Positions 35,272-43,886 of a DNA stretch of 64,000 bases are shown in pieces; position 1 is the first letter of the stretch; each line of letters begins with the position of its first letter. The notes below the pieces were generated by a model. The model saw only the letters and a list, made by a program, of their open reading frames with translations. It ran no database searches and had not been told where the DNA came from. The translations under genes and the position numbers were made by a program. The DNA lies in assembly GCF_000518165.1 (NCBI RefSeq), contig NZ_JADB01000004.1, positions 1 through 64,000 of the forward strand, in the 5' to 3' direction. This DNA comes from Bartonella elizabethae F9251 = ATCC 49927. Lineage in GTDB: Bacteria > Pseudomonadota > Alphaproteobacteria > Rhizobiales > Rhizobiaceae.

Positions 35272-35506
35272 ATGTGTAGCTCTTCGCTAATGAAGCATAT
35301 AGAGTTGTTTTTAACTAATAACAAAATGTCCCCATACACTTTTAGATTCGAATCAATAAAAATGGTTCCTTAGTTCCACGGTTGTGAAGAAATCAGCGCG
35401 TATACCAGAAACGGTGATACGCATGCGTGTGTTCATAAGATTTCGCTGTGATAGTATACGTAGCAGCATTATAAATCAAGATATACCCCGACATCAGCAT
35501 TTGTAA
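35272..35506 (+). pseudogene. Decayed Cro-like phage DNA-binding gene
   Basis: From the ATG at 35272 the frame reads MCSSSLMKHIELFLTNNKMS plus PYTF and then stops at TAG. Other frames continue NGSLVPRL and then SARIPETVIRMRVFIRF, to TAA at 35504. The pattern IE.FL...MSP..F...A....LV..L..GR......TI.R.R.F is that of small phage/plasmid DNA-binding proteins, as I remember the family. At least two frameshifts and one stop make it dead. It is divergent from the XRE repressor. Confidence 0.4.
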
Positions 35507-35655
35507 AAAATTCTGTGTTAAGCCGGTATGTGAGCATATAATGAAGCTTTACAGCCTTAAGAGACAAGATTGTGATTGGAGAAAAAAACATAAATTCATA
35601 GGTTTTAAACGCTTATTTCTCTTTTATTGTAATAAATTAGGTCACTATCAGAGGT

Positions 35656-36180
35656 ATGTCGTATGTGTGCGTTAAAAAACTTTGGAAATATCAAAAAAAT
35701 GATTTTGGTGTTTTTATAGAACATAAAAATAATTTTGAGCACGAAGGTCGTCGTTTTCTAGAATGTGATACATGTGACCAATGCTCCTATGAGGTTGAAT
35801 GTTCTTTTGATGATGCGATGCTTTATAATAAAGTCTGTTTACGATGATATTTTTTATTTATGACAATGCGCTATAGGGTCATCTAGGGGCCAAGAATTTG
35901 CATGTTTATGAGAGAGGAGAGCTTTATTGTCATTTGAGTATGAGTGGAGAGGCATATGTTTATACGAATGTAGTGATTTTAGCCAAATTTTGAATGCTCA
36001 ATAGAGTGAAGTTTTTAGGGATATTGGTGATTATAGAAAGGCTTGTGTTTATAAGAATGCTTTGGTTTGTGGTGATGTAAAGATTTGTGGGAAGATAGAA
36101 GATTACAGAAAAGCTGTGTTTTGTGACACCGAAGATTTTTGTAGTAATGAAAAAATTCCACATGACGAAAAAAGAAGATA
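35656..36180 (+). pseudogene. Decayed phage-related repeat protein (AxVYxNA-type repeats)
   Basis: The first 63 codons (MSYVCVKKLWKYQKNDFGVF... ECDTCDQCSYEVECSFDDAM) have a stop at 35845. Then fragments in shifting frames carry repeat-like pieces: FIYDNAL, a stop, GHLGAKNLHVYERGEL, GEAYVYTNVVILAKF, a stop, and after a frameshift DIGDYRKACVYKNALVCGDV and KICGKIEDYRKAVFCD, ending at TAG 36178-36180. Regular A-x-V-Y-x-N-A-x-V-x-G spacing suggests a hexapeptide-like beta-helix. I infer one ancestral gene. The first part alone could still make a 63-residue protein. Confidence 0.5.
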
Positions 36181-36478
36181 GGAATGTTTCAAGAAGGACG
36201 TGTATGATTTTATCACGTTGTTCGTTTTGTTGGAAGTTCTTTATTTTTTATATTTTGGATCAATAAATATGTCGCGAATAATCGGTGAGAGCGTGTGGAT
36301 TTAGCCGCTTTCAGAGTATTTTGCGTTATTTATCAATGTTTTCATGGAGAGAATACGAATGCCGAGTGTGATTATGCGCACTTGGAGAATGTAGTTTATT
36401 GCCTTCTTTTTTGATGGAGGATGAAACAAAACAAATTGCTTAAGATGATCACTTGAGCGGCTACGAGAGGAGATCAAA

Positions 36479-36790
36479 ATGAGTTTAAACGAAATTTTAT
36501 TGGGAGTAATGATTATTTTTTTGTTGTTCAGCGGGGTTATATTTCGGTTTTCTTTATATTATCGTCGTCAAATTAAAGCTCTAAAAGAGGAATCCAGAAG
36601 GATAAAGCATGAGTTTTTAAAGGATTCTATGAAGATGACTGAAGAACGAGATAGAGTTTTCAGAGAGCAAAATATGGTGATTAAAAGGCGCGATCAAGCA
36701 ATTGAAAAACTGAAAAAACAAATTAAGCAATATGAAGAAAACGAAAAAAAATATCAAAAAGTGCTTAAATCTGAAGATGATAAAGGGTGA
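36479..36790 (+). CDS. Small membrane-anchored coiled-coil protein
   Basis: The 103-residue protein has GAGGAG before the ATG. One membrane helix (residues 5-26, ILLGVMIIFLLFSGVIFRFS) is followed by a highly charged coiled coil rich in K, E and R to the C-terminus. The layout (N-in anchor plus long helix) resembles Rz-type or phage-tail accessory proteins and many uncharacterised ones; no motif decides. It lies in the phage-remnant segment, has a good ribosome site and an intact frame, and therefore is probably expressed. Confidence 0.55.
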   Translation: MSLNEILLGVMIIFLLFSGVIFRFSLYYRRQIKALKEESRRIKHEFLKDSMKMTEERDRVFREQNMVIKRRDQAIEKLKKQIKQYEENEKKYQKVLKSEDDKG

Positions 36791-37215
36791 TTGTATTCAT
36801 ATTTTGCATCGAATTTATTGCATTAAAGGCTTTGGAGATGTGTTGGAAAGATTGGAAATAATGAGAAAGAGATAGTCTTTTATGAAGTCCATGACGGTGC
36901 TTGTGAAAAGGTTGTCTTGGAAGAGAATATTCAAGTTTACTCTGATCTATAATTTATTTTCTCTTCATAGGCATTTGTTCTATGAAGAGGCACAAGGCTT
37001 GAGGGATTTTCTTCTTGATAAATGCTACCAAAATCCAATTATCTTTGAATATAAACATATACCTTACAAAAATGTAATTGTTATGCACACCTGTTAAAAA
37101 CAATGCAAAAAATTCTTTTCATTGAGAAAAAATCAATCACCTTTTATTGATTACAAAAATGTAATCCAAAATCTCATTATACAAATTAAACTCTTAATCT
37201 TAATGGTAGAGAACG
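36791..37215. other. Gap with a short protein-like remnant
   Basis: Around 36851-36952 one plus frame reads GNNEKEIVFYEVHDGACEKV and VLEENIQVYSDL before TAA, without a start or ribosome site; it may be a gene tail. The 71-codon frame 36882-37097 lies in another frame and is not credible. Nothing else is seen. Confidence 0.3.
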
Positions 37216-37395
37216 CTAAGATTGTAGTTCTTTAATAAGAGCCTTATGGGTAATTTCTTTGATTTGCTCAATATTTATTAAGATATCTTGTTTTGTTGGA
37301 TATCCTTTACTCGAAAAAGCAATTTTTTGGGCATCTCCTGAGATTAAACGCCAGTACCATTGATTGTGAACTCCTTGAAACACCTCAAAATACAT
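37216..37395 (-). CDS. Small DUF1508 (YegP-like) protein
   Basis: The product is 59 residues from the ATG at 37395, preceded by GAGGTGAG; longer readings have no site. It starts MYFEVFQGVHNQWYWRLISG and continues DAQKIAFSSKGYPTKQDIL, matching one DUF1508 repeat (K-F-E-V-Y...W-R-L...G-x-x-I-A-x-S..G-Y...). Tandem versions occur in E. coli YegP; this has one unit. Function unknown. Confidence 0.72.
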   Translation of the reverse strand: MYFEVFQGVHNQWYWRLISGDAQKIAFSSKGYPTKQDILINIEQIKEITHKALIKELQS

Positions 37396-37781
37396 GTTTC
37401 TCACCTCATAAAATAGCTGATAATTTTCAGGATAAATACTCAACTAACCCATTTACGAATACTAATGTATGTCTCTATAGGAAGTCGTCAATATATTCCC
37501 CTTAAATTTTCTGACCTAAAAAATAATTTCTATGAGAGCTATTATTCTTTTAACAAGAAAAAATTTCTTGTCAATAAGATGTGAATGAGAATTTTATACT
37601 ATAAAATCATTTTTTTTAATTTAATGACACTATAGGTCTATTTACAATACAAATATTTTTCTTTTACAGAAGTAAATTTTATAAAGCACACAAACCTTCA
37701 CCCGCATGGAGAGAGGCATTTTTCCTCTTCCCATGCGGGTGGCTCTTAATCATTTCTTGTTTTTTCTTTTGAAATAAACGC
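37396..37781. other. AT-rich gap with a long hairpin
   Basis: Contains no gene. The hairpin at 37700-37740 (next entry) is the only strong structure. Confidence 0.5.
37700..37740. repeat. 17-bp near-perfect inverted repeat after the second XRE gene
   Basis: ACCCGCATGG (37700-37709) pairs with CCATGCGGGT (37731-37740). Inside, GAGAGG pairs with CCTCTT, the loop is CATTTTT, and one A-C mismatch breaks the stem. It begins about 40 nt after the minus-strand XRE stop. There is no T run on either side, so it is either an unusual terminator, a transcript-end stabiliser, or the scar of a mobile element. It is GC-rich compared with its surroundings. Confidence 0.6.
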
Positions 37782-38321
37782 CTATTGATTAGCGATAACT
37801 TCTTTTTGCGACACGCTTCGAATGAGTAAATCAATGAATAAGCTAAGGGTATAAGAATTAGCCATTTTGGCTTTCATATCAATCAGTGATGTTGCAGTTT
37901 TAGGGTTAAGGCCATTTGATAAACCTTGTCTTGACAAATATTGCTGCAATTTTTCATAAGAGCTGTCGATTTTTTCTTGATTGAGTTTTTCATTACGGTC
38001 ACTATTGGCAAGTGTTTCTTCTAGTCCCTCAATTTTTTTTATAAAATAATTCCAGTCAAAATCACCTTTTGTATATTCGGCATCAAACATTTTTCCTTGT
38101 CCGGTTAAAAGCCAATTAATGTTGACACCATATAATGTGCGGTATGTTTGTAAGACACTAAGATTGGGTTCTCTTTCTCCACGCTCATAAAAAGCAATGG
38201 AATTTTTTGTCATGCTAAAACTTTTAGCTAAAGTTTCACGTGATGGATCGCCTAAAGCAAGACGTACATAACGTAAACGTTTTCCAAATATGGTTTTTGA
38301 TTCAGTTTCAGGACGTGCCAC
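37782..38321 (-). CDS. XRE-family HTH regulator, second phage-repressor-like gene
   Basis: The 179-residue protein starts at GTG 38321 with GGGAG 8 nt upstream. The N-terminal HTH domain reads IFGKRLRYVRLALGDPSRET, LAKSFSMTKNSIAFYERGER and EPNLSVLQTYRTLYGVNINW, ending in the LLTGQG motif common in phage repressors. The C-terminal half is helical and charged, with no peptidase serine/lysine pair, so it is not a LexA-type self-cleaving repressor. A promoter with an overlapping palindrome lies upstream, suggesting autoregulation. Confidence 0.85.
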   Translation of the reverse strand: MARPETESKTIFGKRLRYVRLALGDPSRETLAKSFSMTKNSIAFYERGEREPNLSVLQTYRTLYGVNINWLLTGQGKMFDAEYTKGDFDWNYFIKKIEGLEETLANSDRNEKLNQEKIDSSYEKLQQYLSRQGLSNGLNPKTATSLIDMKAKMANSYTLSLFIDLLIRSVSQKEVIANQ

Positions 38322-38381
38322 GAATTATCTCCCTCAGTAAATCATCATGGTATAAATTATTAAAAAATAAAAGCACACTAT

Positions 38382-38409
38382 GTATTAATATTCTATGACA
38401 TAATGTCAA
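38382..38409 (-). promoter_or_regulatory. Promoter and palindromic operator of the second XRE gene
   Basis: On the minus strand TTGACA (38409-38404), a 16-bp spacer, and TAATAC (38387-38382) form a good promoter. The palindrome TGACAT-A-ATGTCA (38396-38408) overlaps the -35 box and spacer, where a bound repressor would block RNA polymerase. Confidence 0.6.
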
Positions 38410-38686
38410 TATTTATCATTTTAATTTTTCTTTATTTTTTTATTTTAATGGATAAAAAACAATCTCTCAACTCTATTGTATTGATGATTAATATTCATTT
38501 CAAAACAAAATTCTCTGTTTACTGCATTTGTCTCTTGCTTTTTTTGAGAAAATTTTCATGTAACTTTACCATATATATTCTATACACCTCTGCATTAGGA
38601 GATGCAACTTTAAAGAAATACAAGCTTTTGATTTGCACTATGTGTGTGCTGTGGGTGAATTAGAAAATAAACTTTAAGGAATGATC
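38410..38686. other. Upstream region of the DUF475 gene
   Basis: AT-rich. An 86-codon frame (38403-38663) has no ribosome site and low-complexity hydrophobic content; rejected as a gene. No distinct promoter fixed. Confidence 0.4.
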
Positions 38687-39736
38687 ATGGCCCTACTACG
38701 CTATTTTGGGTTTGCTTTTTTTTTCACGATTATTGGTGTCTTTTTAGGAGGGGTTATTGGTTGGTTTGAAACGGGAAGCATGACTGGCTTTCTTAAATAT
38801 TTTTTTATTTGCTGTGTTTTAGGGGTTTTGGAAATTTCTTTATCTTTTGATAATTCTATTATCAATGCACGTGTTCTTGGTAGAATGAATCCTTTATGGC
38901 GTCGCCGTTTTCTTATATGGGGGATTTTGATCGCTGTATTTGGGATGCGGATTGTTTTTCCGTTGTTGGTGGTTGTCGTGGCTGTTGGGATTAGTCCAAT
39001 TGCGGCAGTTCAATTAGCAATAGGGGAACCACATCGATATGCCGAAGTCTTAACCGATGCGCATATGGGAATTGCCGCTTTTGGAGGAACTTTCCTTATG
39101 ATGGTTGGCTTAAAATATTTTTTTGATTCTGAAAAAGAGGTCCATTGGTTGAATGCTATAGAGAGACCTGCTCAAAAATTTGGGGCGCTCGTGGGGATTG
39201 ATATTGCAATTGTTTTGATTTTGATCTTATTCGTATCAGGGCGGATTGATGCGGAAGATAAAGTCACTTTTTTATTAGCAGCCCTTTACGGGCTTTTGAC
39301 TTTTATCGCTGTTGAAGCTGTTGGTCATCTTTTGGATGCTCCTAAGAAGACTTTGACGACAGTGACGCAAGGGGGGCTAGGGGCGTTCCTTTATTTAGAA
39401 GTGCTTGATGCGAGTTTTTCTTTTGATGGTGTGGTTGGTGCTTTTGCTTTTTCACACAACCTTTTTATTATCGCAATTGGTCTTGGGATCGGTGCATTTT
39501 ATGTTCGTTCTATGACAATTATGTTGGTCGAATCAGGGACATTGTTGCATTATCGTTATTTGGAGCATGGTGCTTTTTATGCAATTTTAGTTCTTGCCAT
39601 GATTATGTATCTGCAAACGATTATATCGGTTCCTGAAGTTTTAACAGGACTTGTGGGAGTCTGTATTATTGGAATGGCATTATATTCTTCGATTCGTTTT
39701 AAGCGTCGTCAATTGGATAAACATGTTGCGTCTTAA
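38687..39736 (+). CDS. DUF475 (TerC-related) integral membrane protein
   Basis: The product is 349 residues from the ATG at 38687 with AAGGA 6 nt upstream; an ATG at 38681 is too close to the site. About nine membrane helices are predicted. Two related acidic motifs, LEISLSFDNSIINA (near residue 50) and LDASFSFDGVVGAFAF (near 240), place it in the TerC-like superfamily, where such acidic residues are thought to bind divalent cations. The substrate is not known; manganese or calcium export is suggested for relatives. It is a single gene. Confidence 0.88.
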   Translation: MALLRYFGFAFFFTIIGVFLGGVIGWFETGSMTGFLKYFFICCVLGVLEISLSFDNSIINARVLGRMNPLWRRRFLIWGILIAVFGMRIVFPLLVVVVAVGISPIAAVQLAIGEPHRYAEVLTDAHMGIAAFGGTFLMMVGLKYFFDSEKEVHWLNAIERPAQKFGALVGIDIAIVLILILFVSGRIDAEDKVTFLLAALYGLLTFIAVEAVGHLLDAPKKTLTTVTQGGLGAFLYLEVLDASFSFDGVVGAFAFSHNLFIIAIGLGIGAFYVRSMTIMLVESGTLLHYRYLEHGAFYAILVLAMIMYLQTIISVPEVLTGLVGVCIIGMALYSSIRFKRRQLDKHVAS

Positions 39737-40187
39737 GTCATTAAAACTTCATGCTTTTGTTTATCAAATATTCTTAATATGAGAGATCTTTCATGCAAAA
39801 TAAAATGCCATTGTCTTTTTTATTGGCGTCCTTATTTTAAAGTTCAATCGATGGCATGATTCTTCTCGCGAAGGGAATACTGTAAAATTTCTTTGAGTGC
39901 TTTGACTTAAATACGAGGTGCAAATCGGCATTATATTTTTTACACGCTTTTAGAACGACGAAAGCTCTTGTCTTTAACGATGCATAAGAAGCATTTGTTG
40001 CTTTCTTGAATGATTTTTATTTCCATATTGATTCTATTTGTAACGTGTAGGAGAATAGTTCATTTATTATGAATAGGTTCGATATAAGAGAATTTTATTC
40101 TATTTTAGTCTCTCACTTAGAATATGCATAAAATAATTTATTTCTTATTAATCAATATCTTATAATAGATTGCGAGAATACAAGATT
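39737..40187. other. Gap with a dispersed-repeat copy
   Basis: No gene or clear terminator. The dispersed element copy lies at 40050-40162. Confidence 0.5.
40050..40162 (+). repeat. Dispersed intergenic element, copy 3
   Basis: Shares GGAGAATAGTTCATTTATTA, then TATGAATAGGTTCGATATAA, and ends TTATTAATCAATATCTT, in the same order as the other copies. Confidence 0.45.
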
Positions 40188-40796
40188 TTATGAGACCATT
40201 AACAGTTCGACACCAGCTTCGTTCATTGTTTTAAGCATCGTGTTTAGAGATTCATTTACATCAATACCAGCACAGGCATTTAATGAAACACTGACTTTAA
40301 AACCACATTGTATGGCGTGAAGAGCAGAAAATCCAACACAAAAGTCTGTTGCTAAGCCGCACATAACAAGCTTGGTAAAACCATGTTCTTTGAGATAAAC
40401 TTGTAAACCTGTTGGTGTTTTTTGATCATTTTCAAGAAAGGCAGAATAGCTATCCATATTTTGATTATAGCCTTTTCTAAGGATAAGTTGTGCCTTTTCC
40501 ACTCTGAGAGATGGATGAAACTCTGCTCCTTGGGTTCCTTGTATGCAATGATCAGGCCAAAGTATTTGCGGACCATAGTCAAGATTAATGGTATCATAGG
40601 GCTTCTTTTCAGGATAGCAGGAAGCAAAGCTACAATGATTTTTGGGGTGCCAGTCTTGGGTTAAGATAACGTGGTCAAAATGATTGATGAGATTATTGAC
40701 GGCGGGTAAAATGGCGTCACCTTGTGGTACTGCGAGTGCTCCACCGGGTAAGAAGTCATTTTGAACATCAATGACGAGTAAGGCTTTTTTTTCCAT
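40188..40796 (-). CDS. pncA: Nicotinamidase (PncA)
   Basis: The 202-residue isochorismatase-fold protein has the catalytic triad D10 (LVIDVQNDF), K108 (LILRKGYN) and C153 (GLATDFCVGFSAL). Metal-binding residues are in TQDWHPKNHCSF (D48, H50) and WPDHCIQGTQGAEF (H83). It converts nicotinamide to nicotinate for NAD salvage in the cytoplasm. All key residues are intact. An upstream unrecognised gene on the same strand ends 46 bp before it, so the two may be co-transcribed. Confidence 0.93.
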   Translation of the reverse strand: MEKKALLVIDVQNDFLPGGALAVPQGDAILPAVNNLINHFDHVILTQDWHPKNHCSFASCYPEKKPYDTINLDYGPQILWPDHCIQGTQGAEFHPSLRVEKAQLILRKGYNQNMDSYSAFLENDQKTPTGLQVYLKEHGFTKLVMCGLATDFCVGFSALHAIQCGFKVSVSLNACAGIDVNESLNTMLKTMNEAGVELLMVS

Positions 40797-40842
40797 AAAT
40801 ATATTCCTATAGAAGATGAGCTTTTATCGTATTTTTAAAAAG

Positions 40843-41379
40843 CTATACTTCGTCTTGAAGTTTTGAAATGATTTGCTGAATATTGATGTTATTTTTATAA
40901 TTATCAAGCCAAAAGAGGGGGATAGATAACTTTTTACAATTCATTTTATAGTTTTTTACGAAGTGTAACCACGTCCCAATAGGAAGTGCACTGTCGTTAT
41001 TTGTTGCGACATGTTGACGCAAAGCTTTCATGATCATTGGGCTTGGGACGTCAGATCCCATAAGGCGGCGGTCGTTTTGTAAACGTAATTTAAGCCACAT
41101 CAAGGCAAGGGGTGAAGTCCATTGTTTCCCGTAACAAAAAATCGATGAAAAAAGGGAAGGGTTTTTTACTGCGTAATATAAAGCCCATAAAGCAAAAAAA
41201 GAAGGTGCATAGAGAATTGCTTTTCTTTCTGGTCTTATATTACACTGATAGGTTGGTTTAATACGGTAAAAATGTACTGTTATCTCTGGTATGGAAAAGA
41301 GGGGCAATGTTTGATAACATGTTTCAGGGACCGCTAAAAAGATTTGCTTTTTGCTTCTTAAGGGGATGTTTTTTTGCAT
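40843..41379 (-). CDS. Unrecognised 178-residue protein, possibly a degenerate alpha/beta hydrolase
   Basis: I do not recognise the family. The sequence has KKQIFLAVPETCYQTLPLFS at the N-terminus, a hydrophobic stretch ILYAPSFFALWALYYAVKNP where an esterase elbow might once have been (no GxSxG), and aromatic residues throughout. A Ser or His-Asp catalytic set cannot be identified. It precedes pncA by 46 bp on the same strand. It may be a fast-evolving or decaying gene. The ATG at 41379 has no clear ribosome site. Confidence 0.5.
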   Translation of the reverse strand: MQKNIPLRSKKQIFLAVPETCYQTLPLFSIPEITVHFYRIKPTYQCNIRPERKAILYAPSFFALWALYYAVKNPSLFSSIFCYGKQWTSPLALMWLKLRLQNDRRLMGSDVPSPMIMKALRQHVATNNDSALPIGTWLHFVKNYKMNCKKLSIPLFWLDNYKNNINIQQIISKLQDEV

Positions 41380-41556
41380 TTAGAACCATACTGGGGCTTG
41401 TGAGATGAGAAAAAATGTACCAATATTAAAGTGAAAAGCTTTTGAGATGATGTAAGCTCTATTTACTGTGCAGTTTCAAGAAGCAAAAGCAGTTTTTCAA
41501 AATCCTAATCTTTAATATCACACAATATAAAAAGAAATTTATATAAAGAGAAATTT

Positions 41557-43206
41557 ATGGCACGTCAATTTATCTACCATATGGCTGGGCTCAACAAATC
41601 TTACGGCAATAAAAAAGTTTTAGAAAATATCCATTTGTCTTTTTATCCAGATGCAAAGATCGGTATTTTAGGGCCAAATGGTGCAGGTAAATCGACTATT
41701 TTACGGATTATGGCTGGGCTCGATAAGGAATATACGGGAGAAGCATGGCTTTCTGAAGGAGCACGTTGTGGCTATCTACCACAAGAACCTGTGCTTGATG
41801 CGAGCAAAGATGTGCTTGGCAATGTGATGGAAGGTGTTGCAGATAAACAGGCCATTCTTGAGCGTTATAACGAATTGATGATGAATTATAGTGAGGAAAC
41901 GGCTGATGAAAGTGCAAAGCTTCAGGATATTATTGATAGTCAGAATCTTTGGGATTTAGAAAGTCAGGTAGAAATGGCAATGGCTGCTCTTGGTTGTCCA
42001 CAAGCTAAAGGGGATGTGACAAAACTTTCGGGCGGTGAAAAGCGGCGTGTGGCGCTTTGCAAATTGCTTTTGTCAAAACCTGATTTGTTGCTTTTGGATG
42101 AACCAACAAACCATTTAGATGCTGAAACGACAGCTTGGCTTGAAAGGCATCTGCGTGAATATCCTGGCGCCGTGCTTTTGATAACCCATGATCGTTATTT
42201 TCTCGACAATGTCACGGGATGGATTTTAGAGTTAGATCGCGGTAAAGGTATCCCTTATGAGGGAAACTATTCTGCTTATTTGGGGGCTAAAGCCAAACGT
42301 TTGGCTCAAGAAGGTCGTGAAGAGGCTGCACGTCAACGTGCTTTATCACGTGAGAAAGAATGGATTGCTTCTAGTCCAAAAGGGCGACAAGCAAAGTCAA
42401 AGGCGCGGATTAAAGCTTATGATGAGTTGGTTCAGGCAGCACGTGAGCGCCGTCCTGGAGAGGCGCAAATCATCATTCCTATTGGAGAAAGATTAGGACA
42501 GGTTGTCATTGAAGTTGATCATCTCTCTAAAGCTTATGGCGAACGTGTGTTGATTGATTCTCTCTCTTTTAAACTTCCTGCTGGGGGTATTGTCGGCGTT
42601 ATTGGGCCCAATGGTATGGGAAAGTCGACCTTGTTTAAAATGTTGACAGGACAAGAACAGCCCGATTCAGGTCAAATACGTATTGGTGAAACGGTGCACA
42701 TGAGTTATGTGGACCAGAGTCGCGATTCCTTGGCGGGCGATAAAACTGTTTGGGAGGAGATTTCTGGGGGAAATGATATTATTAAGTTAGGCAAATATGA
42801 GATGAATAGTCGCGCTTATTGTGGGGCTTTTAATTTCAAGGGGGCCGATCAACAGCAGAAAGTGGCAAATTTATCAGGAGGGCAGCGCAATCGCGTCCAT
42901 TTGGCAAAGCTTTTAAAAGAGGGGGGAAATGTGCTTCTTCTGGATGAACCGACAAATGATCTTGATACTGAAACGTTAGGTGCATTGGAAGATGCATTAG
43001 AAAACTTCGCTGGTTGTGCTGTGATCATATCACACGATCGCATGTTTCTTGATCGATTAGCAACGCATATTTTAGCCTTTGAAGGTAATGGTCATGTGGA
43101 ATGGTTTGAAGGTAATTTTGCTGAATATGAAGCTGATAAAGTTCGCCGTCTTGGGGCTGAATCTCTTAACCCTAAGCACGCAAATTATAAGCCTCTTACA
43201 CGTTAG
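41557..43206 (+). CDS. ettA: ABC-F protein EttA (energy-dependent translational throttle)
   Basis: The 549-residue protein has two ABC domains and no membrane part. Domain 1 has Walker A GPNGAGKST, signature LSGGEKRRVALCKLLL and Walker B LLLLDEPTNHLD. A linker carries ASSPKGRQAKSKARIKAYDEL. Domain 2 has GPNGMGKST, LSGGQRNRVHLAKLL and VLLLDEPTNDLD. EttA binds the ribosomal E site and gates the first peptide bond depending on ATP/ADP. Length and the linker motif favour EttA over Uup or YheS. It appears to be a single gene. Confidence 0.93.
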   Translation: MARQFIYHMAGLNKSYGNKKVLENIHLSFYPDAKIGILGPNGAGKSTILRIMAGLDKEYTGEAWLSEGARCGYLPQEPVLDASKDVLGNVMEGVADKQAILERYNELMMNYSEETADESAKLQDIIDSQNLWDLESQVEMAMAALGCPQAKGDVTKLSGGEKRRVALCKLLLSKPDLLLLDEPTNHLDAETTAWLERHLREYPGAVLLITHDRYFLDNVTGWILELDRGKGIPYEGNYSAYLGAKAKRLAQEGREEAARQRALSREKEWIASSPKGRQAKSKARIKAYDELVQAARERRPGEAQIIIPIGERLGQVVIEVDHLSKAYGERVLIDSLSFKLPAGGIVGVIGPNGMGKSTLFKMLTGQEQPDSGQIRIGETVHMSYVDQSRDSLAGDKTVWEEISGGNDIIKLGKYEMNSRAYCGAFNFKGADQQQKVANLSGGQRNRVHLAKLLKEGGNVLLLDEPTNDLDTETLGALEDALENFAGCAVIISHDRMFLDRLATHILAFEGNGHVEWFEGNFAEYEADKVRRLGAESLNPKHANYKPLTR

Positions 43207-43584
43207 AATTCTTTAATTGAGAGATCGTGTATTTTATGTTTATGTTATTCATCAATAACGTCGTGTGTATTGTGTGGAAGTTTTTATTCATTGGAAAGAG
43301 GAGAGGCTCTTTATGAGCCTATGACGTCAATAAAGCTATTTTACTTATGATATAGAACTGTCCTTTCTTGTGAAATTGCTATGAAAGGGAGAAATCTTTT
43401 TATGGAAAGTGTATTGTGCTCTGGTCGTTGAGCATTAGCCTCTTTGTGTAAAAAGCTACAAGCTGAAACCATCTTATTATTTATTCTCTTCCAATGTTGG
43501 ATAATTTTTATTTTGAGATAGCTATAAGAGGCATTTCACTCATTGTCTATGTTTTCTGTTCATAGGCAGCTACTTCTGGGATGC

Positions 43585-43702
43585 AAGAGAATAGTTTAAT
43601 TGATTCACCATGAATGGATTTGAAATGAGAAAAGATTACGATACTTTAACCTTTTATTTAAGGTAAAAATGGTGAATCATTCTTATAAATCAATTTATTA
43701 TA
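43585..43702 (+). repeat. Dispersed intergenic element, copy 4
   Basis: Shares AGAGAATAGTTTAATTGATT, CATGAATGGATTTGAAATGA and CTTATAAATCAATTTATT with the other copies, in the same order. Confidence 0.45.
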
Positions 43703-43720
43703 ATAAATCAATTTATTATA
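43685..43720 (+). repeat. 18-bp perfect tandem duplication
   Basis: ATAAATCAATTTATTATA occurs twice in a row, 43685-43702 and 43703-43720. The unit is the end of the dispersed element, so it was probably duplicated by slippage. Confidence 0.8.
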
Positions 43721-43886
43721 ATTATTTGTGGGCAATGGGGTAAGATCTCTTCGTCTTTATACGGTAGCCTATTTTTTATCATAGTATGATAAAATGGTGG
43801 GAATGAAATAAATGAGAATATGCGCATTATGCTTGACTTTTTTTCCTATAAACAAATGTTTATAGGAGAGTTTAAGAGGGGTAATT

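Larger units (their letters stand above)
43207..43886. other. Gap with dispersed repeat and tandem duplication
   Basis: No gene. AGGCTC-TTTAT-GAGCCT (about 43305-43321) is a weak hairpin. The dispersed element is at 43585-43702 and an 18-bp tandem repeat abuts it. Confidence 0.5.

Noticed and set aside
38403-38663. 86-codon hydrophobic frame before the DUF475 gene
   Set aside because: It begins inside the operator/promoter of the second XRE gene and has low-complexity AT-driven composition.
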